Assembly: GCF_003971255.1 (NCBI RefSeq)
Contig: NZ_CP034660.1
Span: forward strand, 1,488,001 to 1,552,000
Source of the DNA: Colwellia sp. Arc7-635
GTDB lineage: Bacteria > Pseudomonadota > Gammaproteobacteria > Enterobacterales > Alteromonadaceae
Length of the DNA: 64,000 bases
Direction: 5' to 3'
Shown piece after piece: positions 27,100 to 35,242 of the stretch. Every line of letters starts with the position of its first letter. The stretch's first letter is position 1. A model generated the notes under the pieces. The model searched no databases, was not told the DNA's origin, and saw nothing but the letters and a program-made list of their open reading frames with translations. Both the position numbers and the translations under genes were made by a program.

Positions 27100-30000
27100 T
27101 TAATCTGCCTGAGCACCCATCTTAGCGGTTCGCTTGATCAAATAACTTGTATTGGCAAAGAGCTCTCGCTTGAGTGTTGTACGTGATCCATCGGGCCAGT
27201 CAATATCAATATGTTGAACCCTGTCGTGATGGCCTAAGCCGAACCAAATGATAGGGGCATCGAAAGACAAATAACCGCCCCCCACTTTAAGTTCTTTTAT
27301 TTGCGCAAGCCCTTTTCCGTAGTGAATGGTTATTTTTGTTGCAATACCTGAATGATTGCCAAGCTGATCTTCTATCTGAAAAGCAATCGCTCGCGACTTA
27401 CTTCGGTTTGACTGTAGATCATTCTTATATAGCAGTAGATTATTGCTTATTGGTACTGCTATTAAATCTAAGTCGCCATCGTTATCCATATCCAAAAATG
27501 TACTGGCCGTTGTTGGCGAAAAATAAGTCAGTCCATAGTCTTCTGTTTTGTCGATAAACTGTCCAGTCGCATTATTTTCAAACAGCAAGTTAGAGCTGGT
27601 GAAGCTCTGAGTATTAACTCCCGTAACAGTATAGAGATCTTGCCATCCATCATTATTAACGTCGTTAAAGCGGGCGTTCCAGGTCCAACCTGTCGTTACT
27701 AAGCCAGTTGGTTTAGCAATTTCTTTATAAGACTGTGAAAATGGTTCAAGCGAATAAAGTATGTTTCTTTGAGTTTTTTGTTTGGGTTTGCCATTAGTTG
27801 TTTCTACTTTGGTAAATTCCCCCGTCTGCATACTCTCGCAAGTCTCTGCCATGCTAATCCACGGTGAAGGTAATTCGGTACATTTTTGTAGTTTAGATAG
27901 TGGAGTATGAGGGGTATATATTTTCCGATACACTGAATAAGCAATACAATCACCCTGATCTAAAGGGGAAGCAAGCGAAAGGCATGCACTTTCTCCTACT
28001 AGGCCGCTTAATTGACTCACTTGTCTCATTTCCTGTATATTATGGCAATTTTGTTTGTCTTGTTCATCTATTAGTCTTTCACAGGATCTTTCCGGCGCTA
28101 ATTTAACTAAGCCGCTCGACATTGAATTGCCACTAATTTGTGCCCACAGTAGGTCAAAGGTTAAGTCATTGTTGATATCGGCACTGTCAATACTCATGGT
28201 TGTTAGTGTTGTATAGGGAAATAGGTCCTCTGCTAAATAAAAATGAAATTCATTATTATCAAAGCGACCTAAAAGTACTGTATCAGGGACAGCGAAGTCA
28301 TTGCCAATAATTAGATCTAGCAAGCCATCTTGATTAATATCCGACAAAAGGGTGCTTAACGTTTCGCCTGGTATCCCAGGAAGAGCTATGGGTTTAAATA
28401 CGGGATCTGTGCCGCCATTATTTAGCCATAGATAATTCGTCGACTGGGATGTAGAGATGGAATTTACGCCATGAGAATAACTTCCCTGTATTATATCCAG
28501 ATCACCATCTCGGTCAACATCACCAAAGGCTAAAGCTGATGCGTAAAAGTCAGTCGTTGTTGGTAAAGGCCGTTCAAAGTCCACCGTAAAGTTACCTTGG
28601 TCACTATAATGAATTTTAAGCCCCTGCTTAAATGTTGATGTGACGATATCTAACCAGCCATCATTATTTAAGTCAGCTAGGGCAGCATTAAATAAGGTAG
28701 ATTGATCTTCACCTAAATGATCAATTTTTTGTTGTGAGAATCTTTGCCCAGCGATATTGATATAAAGACTAAGGTAACCATTCTGAGTCACTAAGATATC
28801 TGGCCAGCCATCATTATTAATATCTCCAGCTGCAACACTGCCCAGTTGAGAATATGGAAGCATATTTACTTTCAGGTAGTTTGCTAGAGGAGAGGGGGGG
28901 GGCAAACCAGCTTTGGCTGCATTTACCTGATGAAAAAGGGGCGTTTTATTGGCCAATGTTTGTGGCTGTTTTTTTGAAAAAGGCCGTGAATATATTTCCA
29001 AATTTGTTGACGTAGCTTCACTCAAAGAAACTTTTTTGGTAGGCTGCCATTGAAGTTCTTTACCTTTGGTGAGTGTTCTAATTTCATCAATACTTACTCC
29101 TTCATTATAATTGGGGAGAATTCGTTTTAGCTGTCCTAATTCTTCAATCTGTGAGAATGCTTGCTGATTTTTTACCTGAATAGTATATGTTTCCCAAAGG
29201 TGAGCAGTAATACCCGCGCTTACCCCTAAAATAACAACAATCGCGTATAATATTAACGCGGCTTTTCGGCCCATTGTTTGCCAAATAATTGAAAAAGAAT
29301 AAATGCTAAAAATGCCCAGAGTAAAGAGTAATATCATGGCGAATTTAACCGGCATCCCCAAAGCCGTCAACGTTGCTACAATAATTAGGTCGAAAGCAAT
29401 AGGCACGGGTAGAAACACACCAAATACGGCTAGCCCTAACATTGCTGCTACCAAACTAAAATAACCTGACGGTTTCAGAAAAGTAACAACGGTTTCCCAA
29501 GGTACTAGCGTAATTAAGGTCGCGCCAAGCAAACCCGCTAATAGCATTAATGGCACCGTTTTAACTACAATAAATCTGAGTTGTTTAAAATAAGTACCAA
29601 CAAACCATGTAGTTGCTGCAAACCAGCTTATGTTCAGATAAGGAGGAGAGGTGATTTTAGAGCTTACCCTAGAAGAAACGTGACAATCCACAGTATTAAT
29701 ACCCGAAAATGCAGTAACAGACTGCTCGGGTAGCACATAACGAACAAACAAAGGCACAACGATTAATATTAACAATAGGGTAAAGGCGATTTTAGTCAGT
29801 GCTATATAGAAGGGAAATAATGTAAATAGCATAGATAAAACAATCACGTTTAAAGTAGGAGAACTTAACATCGTTGCTAGCGTAGTTTCATTGCGCATCC
29901 CTGTTGTGTGTAGGGCTTTTGCTATTGGCGCCGCGCAATTTACACAGACCCCCAAAGGGGCTCCCAGAAACACTCCGAACAAAGTATTCGACATGCGCCC

Positions 30001-30312
30001 CTTAAACTCTCGACGCTGAACTAATGAAAATAAAGTCATCAGACCCGCAGCGAGTAATAATCCAAAAAACATTCCTTTTTGGTTAGTTGATACCCAATTT
30101 AGGGTGGTATAAAAAATGGTTTGAACCAAAGAAAAGGTAGATTCAAGGGTAAATGCTGCTTCAAACCCAAGTGGATCTTCAAGGGTCATGTCACCGCCCA
30201 TAACGGCTTTATCATTGAGTGATGGGTAGCGAGAGCCGTTCCAAAATGTTATAGAGACAATCAATAAGAACAATAGAGAAATCAGAATTCGACGATCTTT
30301 AATTAACAGCAT
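27100..30312 (-). CDS. Permease fused to FG-GAP propeller and UnbV/ASPIC domain
   Basis: A 1070-residue fusion. The first 375 residues are a DUF318/ArsP-like permease with about nine membrane segments; CVNCAAPIAKALHTTGMR (about 118-135) and SPTLNVIVLSMLF are its core motifs. The rest is a predicted extracytoplasmic module: seven calcium-loop repeats of the FG-GAP/VCBS type (DINNDGWPDI about 497, then DLNNDGWLDI, DVDRDGDLDI, DINQDGLLDL, DINNDLTFDL, DVNNDGWQDL about 886, DMDNDGDLDL about 944), which suits a seven-bladed propeller, and a C-terminal ASPIC/UnbV domain (about 970-1055, with WFGLGHHDRVQHIDIDWPDG). It lies between the precursor and the ATP-grasp gene. I know of no described protein of this layout in lasso clusters. 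Confidence 0.8.
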   Translation of the reverse strand: MLLIKDRRILISLLFLLIVSITFWNGSRYPSLNDKAVMGGDMTLEDPLGFEAAFTLESTFSLVQTIFYTTLNWVSTNQKGMFFGLLLAAGLMTLFSLVQRREFKGRMSNTLFGVFLGAPLGVCVNCAAPIAKALHTTGMRNETTLATMLSSPTLNVIVLSMLFTLFPFYIALTKIAFTLLLILIVVPLFVRYVLPEQSVTAFSGINTVDCHVSSRVSSKITSPPYLNISWFAATTWFVGTYFKQLRFIVVKTVPLMLLAGLLGATLITLVPWETVVTFLKPSGYFSLVAAMLGLAVFGVFLPVPIAFDLIIVATLTALGMPVKFAMILLFTLGIFSIYSFSIIWQTMGRKAALILYAIVVILGVSAGITAHLWETYTIQVKNQQAFSQIEELGQLKRILPNYNEGVSIDEIRTLTKGKELQWQPTKKVSLSEATSTNLEIYSRPFSKKQPQTLANKTPLFHQVNAAKAGLPPPSPLANYLKVNMLPYSQLGSVAAGDINNDGWPDILVTQNGYLSLYINIAGQRFSQQKIDHLGEDQSTLFNAALADLNNDGWLDIVTSTFKQGLKIHYSDQGNFTVDFERPLPTTTDFYASALAFGDVDRDGDLDIIQGSYSHGVNSISTSQSTNYLWLNNGGTDPVFKPIALPGIPGETLSTLLSDINQDGLLDLIIGNDFAVPDTVLLGRFDNNEFHFYLAEDLFPYTTLTTMSIDSADINNDLTFDLLWAQISGNSMSSGLVKLAPERSCERLIDEQDKQNCHNIQEMRQVSQLSGLVGESACLSLASPLDQGDCIAYSVYRKIYTPHTPLSKLQKCTELPSPWISMAETCESMQTGEFTKVETTNGKPKQKTQRNILYSLEPFSQSYKEIAKPTGLVTTGWTWNARFNDVNNDGWQDLYTVTGVNTQSFTSSNLLFENNATGQFIDKTEDYGLTYFSPTTASTFLDMDNDGDLDLIAVPISNNLLLYKNDLQSNRSKSRAIAFQIEDQLGNHSGIATKITIHYGKGLAQIKELKVGGGYLSFDAPIIWFGLGHHDRVQHIDIDWPDGSRTTLKRELFANTSYLIKRTAKMGAQAD

Positions 30313-30358
30313 TTAATTTTAATAAACCTAATCGCGATGTAATTATTTATTGATAAAG

Positions 30359-30386
30359 AACCCTATCTTTAGGTAAAAATAGGGTT
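30359..30386. terminator. Hairpin between ATP-grasp and permease-fusion genes
   Basis: Arms AACCCTAT (30359-30366) and ATAGGGTT (30379-30386), 12-base loop. On the minus strand only a weak T-rich tail follows, so it may act as an attenuator that separates the biosynthetic genes from the fusion gene. Confidence 0.4.
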
Positions 30387-30426
30387 GTTGGGCCGTACTA
30401 ACTAAAAACTATTTGAGAGTTTAATC

Positions 30427-31647
30427 TTAATTTATCGACAGCGGAATATACCCAATAAGCTGATGTGGCGCAACCCCCCAGTTTATATTACCTTCGATGA
30501 GTTTAACGCCTAAAGGGGTGATCGCCAGATCCCAACCAATGCTATTAATATCAGTAAAGTGACAGTGTGCTTTTTCTGCGATACTGACAACATCAGGCCA
30601 TAAAGGTAAATTAAAGTTAGCTAGTGATTTAATAAGCTGTTGTGCATTTTTGTCTAAATAAAGGTATTGTTCGGGCATATCCAATAAGGTGCCTTTTTCT
30701 AGTTCTATGCCAATTGGTATGGTTCGATTGAAGGATGCCATAACAGGTACTTCTAATAATGCAGAAACTAATTTTGGCTTACCTTCATTAAGCTTGGTAA
30801 TTAAACGAAGGGTGACTAATTCATCGCATTGACAGCGATCTGTTATTAAAGAATGGTTTTCCAGCAAGGGTTGGATTAAATAATGTTGCTTTGACGCTAC
30901 CTGCCCTATAATCGCTTGAATTTGTACTTGGGTTAGTCCTTCACCAACGTTGTTTCCATACAAATGATATTGTTCTGTTTCTGCATGATAGCTTAAGGCA
31001 TAACAGCCTTCTTTTCGGCTGCCACATTCCGGTTTGAGAAATAAAGACTGCCGATTGAATAGTTGCTGTTCAGTAATCCTGCCTCTTTTAACATCTATTA
31101 CACTTGGAATAGTGGGTAAACCGAGCCGTTTCATTTCAAGCGAAAAATCATGCTTGTGTGACATTAAGTGTTGGCTTCGTGCACAGATATTGGGCGACAT
31201 CATATGATGCCAATGAGGAAGTTCGTGAGTATAAATGAAGTTGAGCCACTCACGTTCAGAGAAACGATGTAGTTGATATTGATAATAAAAATGTGGTGGT
31301 ATGCTATGCAACAGGGCGAGGGCAGCTAAACTTTTCAACTGCTGCCAAGGAGAGATGCCTTGTTCATTAAAAAGCACCTTGCTTCGGTTTTTCCAAGTAA
31401 GATAAACCTGTCGCCAAGCGTAATAAAGGTACCATGTTGTATAGCTATACAGGGCTATCAGACACCAGAGTATTCTTGGATAATCTGCCCACGCACTTAA
31501 GAATGTTTTACGATGCAAGTGCACCATACGATTTTGCTTAGGGAGTAAATAGCGCCAACTTAAAATAGCGTGAGGCACCTGTCGTTTGATTATTCGCTGA
31601 TGAATTTTTTGCCAATTTCCTATCATGCGTTTTAGCTTGCCTTTCAA
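30427..31647 (-). CDS. Sugar-transfer-associated ATP-grasp family protein
   Basis: A 406-residue protein. The N-terminal 130 residues are basic with one hydrophobic segment (about 55-75, ILWCLIALYSYTTWYLYYAW). From about 185 an ATP-grasp domain of the ATPgrasp_ST type follows: FLKPECGSRKEGCYALSY (ATP-binding loop), HYLIQPLLENH, DELVTLRLITKL and near the end FTDINSIGWDLAITPLGVKL then EGNINWG (metal-binding Glu/Asn). Members are linked with polysaccharide and peptide biosynthesis loci; ligation of a carboxyl to an amine or hydroxyl is the family chemistry. The gene overlaps the ABC transporter stop by 4 bases, so it belongs to the lasso operon. Confidence 0.78.
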   Translation of the reverse strand: MKGKLKRMIGNWQKIHQRIIKRQVPHAILSWRYLLPKQNRMVHLHRKTFLSAWADYPRILWCLIALYSYTTWYLYYAWRQVYLTWKNRSKVLFNEQGISPWQQLKSLAALALLHSIPPHFYYQYQLHRFSEREWLNFIYTHELPHWHHMMSPNICARSQHLMSHKHDFSLEMKRLGLPTIPSVIDVKRGRITEQQLFNRQSLFLKPECGSRKEGCYALSYHAETEQYHLYGNNVGEGLTQVQIQAIIGQVASKQHYLIQPLLENHSLITDRCQCDELVTLRLITKLNEGKPKLVSALLEVPVMASFNRTIPIGIELEKGTLLDMPEQYLYLDKNAQQLIKSLANFNLPLWPDVVSIAEKAHCHFTDINSIGWDLAITPLGVKLIEGNINWGVAPHQLIGYIPLSIN

Positions 31648-33419
31648 TATTGTTGCAACTTTATTTTGTCGCTAGTAACTTCAAGCGGGGCGCTGCTATT
31701 ATTGGCTTTTTCTAAGTATATACGCTTATCGGCATGGGCTATGGTAGTTTCGCGGTGGGCAATAATGAGAATGGTTAATGTTCCCTGAAGTTGCTCCAAA
31801 GACTGTTGTATTTTTTTCTCAGTTTGGTGATCTAAGGCGCTTGTTGCTTCATCAAGTATCAATAGTTGAGGCTCCGTCAGTAGTGCGCGAGCCAAAGCTA
31901 ACCGTTGCCTTTCTCCTCCAGAGAGCTTAATGCCTCTATCACCAATAAGCGTGTCTAAGCCCTGAGGCAAGCAGCTTACAAAATCATCAGCTGCCGCGAG
32001 TTGAAGTACGCGCCATAAATCAGCATCTGTGAGTTGCTTCGGTGTGACCCAGCTGAGATTAGCCCTTATCGAGTCATGAAATAAGTACACTTCTTGTGTG
32101 ACGTAAGCGATACTTTTGCGCCAGGCAATTCTATTTTTTCCTTCAAGTGGTAAATCATCACTCAAAATTTGGCCTTTGCTTGGTTCTATCAAGCCAGCGA
32201 TTAAATCTGCTAATGTTGACTTACCTGCACCAGAATGACCAACTAGGGCGACGGTTTCGTTTTTTTTAATTTTTACTGACAGGTTATCAATTACATAAAC
32301 GTCTTTTTGAGGGTAGTGAAAACTCACGCTTTTTAGCTGTATATTATGCTGCATCTTCGGGATTTCGATATTACTTGCGACAGGCTCTTCTGCATTTTTA
32401 CAGGCAGTTTTCATTTCGTTAATATCATTAAAGGCCGGCACTTTATATAGCAGTTGTTGATAAGTCTTTTGTAAGCTCGATAGTTGTGGCAATAGCCGTG
32501 AAAAAATGATCAACAGCAGCAGAATCGTTGCCAAGGGCATTGCTAGCAGGTTTTTTGCTACGTAAAAAAACACACTGAAAGCGATTACCGAGCCTACCAT
32601 ATAGAGCCACTGTGTCATTGCATTCATACGAGAGAATTTTAATTGCTGTGCTTCTAGTGTTTGGCTGACTTGCTGCATTTGTTTAGCATGATAGCTTTCA
32701 CTGCCATAGACTTTGATCATTTTAAGGCTGGCTAACTGTTCAGTTAGCATTTTAAATATTGATTTAAAATTCAGTAATTCTTTTTGCCCTGTACCATAAA
32801 TAAGTCGATTAAAAGGGAGTAGTAACGAGAATAACATCGTCGCGAACACGGCAGCTAATAGTGTCATTTTCCATGATAACAATAGTACTAGCCCGACCAT
32901 AACAATAGTTAGTATCATTTGGCTTAGTAGTGTTAGCATCAAATTAGAAGCATGAGCAATCGAATGTACTTGACTTGATAAGCAATGAATGAAGTTTGAC
33001 ATTTTATTTTCAACTATAAACTGCCAACGACTGTGTAATAGACCTCGATAGAGACTATCTCTCAAGTGGGCAATATAGCGCTGTTGTACTTGTGTAGTCA
33101 TGACGCTCAATTGGTAACGGAGTGTGGCAATCACAGCGATGATGATGATATAGCTCAATAATATATTCGTGAGATTCGCTGTAAGCCCTATGAGATTAAA
33201 TACCTGATAAGCGGTATCAGAAATACTTGTACTACTTACTACGCCCATATCAATACCGACAATTTGCAGTAAAGGAATAATAAACAGCAGACCAATGCCC
33301 GCAGTAACTCCCTGAATAAGCATTAAGCTTAATATGAGTGATTGTTTTTGCGGGGAAAAAAGATAAAAGGCCTTAAACTCTCGCCATAGGCTAAATGTTT
33401 GATTTTTATTCATGATCAT
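31644..33419 (-). CDS. ABC transporter (D protein), lasso peptide exporter
   Basis: A 591-residue half-transporter with fused permease and ATPase. Six membrane segments lie in residues 25-320. The nucleotide-binding domain has Walker A GHSGAGKSTLADLIAG (about 388-403), Q-loop YVTQEVYLFHD, signature LSGGERQRLALARAL (about 496) and Walker B LLILDEATSALD (about 518). There is no N-terminal C39 peptidase domain, as expected when a separate B2 protein removes the leader. It overlaps the B2 gene by 14 bases and the ATP-grasp gene by 4 bases. In lasso systems D exports the mature peptide and gives self-immunity. Confidence 0.87.
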   Translation of the reverse strand: MIMNKNQTFSLWREFKAFYLFSPQKQSLILSLMLIQGVTAGIGLLFIIPLLQIVGIDMGVVSSTSISDTAYQVFNLIGLTANLTNILLSYIIIIAVIATLRYQLSVMTTQVQQRYIAHLRDSLYRGLLHSRWQFIVENKMSNFIHCLSSQVHSIAHASNLMLTLLSQMILTIVMVGLVLLLSWKMTLLAAVFATMLFSLLLPFNRLIYGTGQKELLNFKSIFKMLTEQLASLKMIKVYGSESYHAKQMQQVSQTLEAQQLKFSRMNAMTQWLYMVGSVIAFSVFFYVAKNLLAMPLATILLLLIIFSRLLPQLSSLQKTYQQLLYKVPAFNDINEMKTACKNAEEPVASNIEIPKMQHNIQLKSVSFHYPQKDVYVIDNLSVKIKKNETVALVGHSGAGKSTLADLIAGLIEPSKGQILSDDLPLEGKNRIAWRKSIAYVTQEVYLFHDSIRANLSWVTPKQLTDADLWRVLQLAAADDFVSCLPQGLDTLIGDRGIKLSGGERQRLALARALLTEPQLLILDEATSALDHQTEKKIQQSLEQLQGTLTILIIAHRETTIAHADKRIYLEKANNSSAPLEVTSDKIKLQQY

Positions 33420-33894
33420 TTAATAACGATGGTGAAACAAAAGAGCTGACAATACCAAACGCTTGGAGACCACCACCACCGATGATCACCCAGGAGCCAA
33501 CTTTAACCCAAGCGTGTGCTTTTAAAGGTTCTCCTTCTTCATGGGTCATTCGTGCACCAATATGTAATACGTAAGGTATTTTGTAATACCCAAGCAGGGT
33601 TCTTGCCATAGCTGCTTGAACCAAGCATTTCGCTTCCCACGGTGTAGCACGTGTTGCTAGTTCCACGATACGTCCAATACGCCAAGCGAGCATACGTTGT
33701 TGTTCCGTTACGACTGTAGATAGCGTGCGGTTTTGGTAGTATCCTCCTAAACATTTTGACAGTATTCGGAAAGGAAAAATATACATAGATGCTCGAATAA
33801 TACCACTATAAGGATACAAGAAAAGTAACCACATTTTTTCTTTTAGTGGTAAACGCCACGCGCTACCCATCTTCCTAATAAATTGATAAGTCAC
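33406..33894 (-). CDS. Lasso peptide leader peptidase B2 (transglutaminase-like)
   Basis: A 162-residue transglutaminase-fold cysteine protease of the lasso B2 family. The catalytic Cys is in WEAKCLVQAAMARTLL (about 89) and the His in KAHAWVKVG (about 127), with ILGYYKIPYVLHIGA between. The N-terminal third has a short hydrophobic stretch (about 20-38) often seen in B2 proteins. It lies 6 bases after the PqqD-like gene and overlaps the ABC transporter gene. Proteobacterial lasso systems more often have B1 and B2 fused as a single protein; here they are split. Confidence 0.88.
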   Translation of the reverse strand: MTYQFIRKMGSAWRLPLKEKMWLLFLYPYSGIIRASMYIFPFRILSKCLGGYYQNRTLSTVVTEQQRMLAWRIGRIVELATRATPWEAKCLVQAAMARTLLGYYKIPYVLHIGARMTHEEGEPLKAHAWVKVGSWVIIGGGGLQAFGIVSSFVSPSLLNDHE

Positions 33895-33900
33895 TATTAA

Positions 33901-34179
33901 TCAGTTTACTATATCAATGACTTTTTGTTCGTCCATAGAGTTTAAAAACGTAAAGATATCTTCTAAGCATTGTTCTTTTGTTACGTCAAATTCTTCTAGT
34001 AATTGCTCACAAATTGCTTTGATCGTCTGAGGTTTTTCAATTAATTCCCAAACTCGACTAGCGACCGTATCTAGACCATAATAGGCGCCATTTTCGATAC
34101 TCATCATCACTAACTCACCATCTATTACTACTTCAACAATACCTTCAGTTCTTTTTATGGTCTTATTTATATTTAACAC
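33901..34179 (-). CDS. PqqD-like leader recognition protein B1
   Basis: A 92-residue PqqD-family RiPP recognition element: EVVIDGELVMMSIENGAYYG forms the beta strands (about 16-35), followed by LDTVASRVWELIEKPQTI and a helical end with EEFDVTKEQCLEDIFTFL. These proteins bind the leader peptide and deliver the precursor to the B2 protease. The 6-base gap to B2 and the order B1-B2-D are those of kinase-containing lasso clusters. The 188-base gap to the upstream Wzz-like gene may hold a promoter. Confidence 0.9.
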   Translation of the reverse strand: MLNINKTIKRTEGIVEVVIDGELVMMSIENGAYYGLDTVASRVWELIEKPQTIKAICEQLLEEFDVTKEQCLEDIFTFLNSMDEQKVIDIVN

Positions 34180-34367
34180 TTATTTAATCCTAAAATTTCG
34201 ATTACTATGCTAATCAACATATTACTATTAATAGCATATCATATGCTTATAATCTCTCAAGTTTTTAGACTAACTACCTCGATACCTAAACCAACAATCA
34301 TCGTTTGCTTGAAGTCTTTAAGGTAACTTAATCTCTGAATAAATAAGTTCACGATTATTTCTCGGTA

Positions 34368-35240
34368 TTAAATAATATTGGAGGCAGTATTTTCAAGTTT
34401 TTTGTTTGGCTTCTTACTTACTACTATAAATAAAAACACAAGAAACACAGAAAGTAGAAGCACTAAAACAATCAAAAAAGGACTGAGTTTAAAAATAGGC
34501 TCTTCAGCTATATAAGCTAGAGATAATACTTTAAATTGTCGAGCCGAAGGACCTGATTCACTATTCATTGATGTCAGCATTGACTCGTACTGCGCAATTA
34601 AATCTTGTTGTATAGATACATAACGAATTTCGTTATTCAATCGTTGTAATCTGTTCAGTTCATCTAGCTTTATACGCTCAAGTTCATCGGCAATATAGTT
34701 ATCAGCAAAGTTAATATAATCATTTACTATCTGTGCTGCAATAACAGGGCTTTTCCAAGTAAACTTAATCGTAATTACATTATTATTTTTGTCATAATTT
34801 ATTTTAAAACGTTGATTCAGACTTTTAACCGCCTTCGCCAAAGATGGCTCACCTTTATTATTAGTATCTCGCCAACGTAAATTTTCACTATCCCATTTAT
34901 CTTCAAATAACAACTTTTTAAGGTCGTATTTTATAATAAACTGCTTAGTTAGTTGCACACTTTGTAGTTGAGCTAATTTTTCATGAGTAGTTGTTATTCT
35001 CTTTTTCTGTTTTTGTTGATTCATTGACCAGATTAAACGGCGAGCGCTTCTTTCCATTTTTCTTAAAGCAGATCTATCTAAATTACCTACACTTTCGACT
35101 ATCGGGTAGATAGTGGCAGTTGTTTCATATTTAGGTGTTAAATTTATTAGAAAGACAACCAATATGCATAAAAGTAGAGGTATTACTATCAACTTAAGCC
35201 AATCTTTATAAGTAAATTTAAAACCTAACGTTATTTTCAT
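34368..35240 (-). CDS. Wzz-like chain length determinant family protein
   Basis: A 290-residue inner-membrane protein with two membrane segments (about 16-33 and 258-277) and a periplasmic helical domain between them, the Wzz/polysaccharide co-polymerase layout. TPKYETTATIYPIVE after the first segment and NRLQRLNNEIRYVSIQQDLIA in the coiled-coil part support this. There is no cytoplasmic tyrosine kinase domain. It is encoded 2 bases after the nucleotidyltransferase gene. In a RiPP cluster this is unexpected; it may point to a surface polysaccharide link or may be an unrelated passenger. Confidence 0.65.
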   Translation of the reverse strand: MKITLGFKFTYKDWLKLIVIPLLLCILVVFLINLTPKYETTATIYPIVESVGNLDRSALRKMERSARRLIWSMNQQKQKKRITTTHEKLAQLQSVQLTKQFIIKYDLKKLLFEDKWDSENLRWRDTNNKGEPSLAKAVKSLNQRFKINYDKNNNVITIKFTWKSPVIAAQIVNDYINFADNYIADELERIKLDELNRLQRLNNEIRYVSIQQDLIAQYESMLTSMNSESGPSARQFKVLSLAYIAEEPIFKLSPFLIVLVLLLSVFLVFLFIVVSKKPNKKLENTASNII

Positions 35241-35242
35241 AC

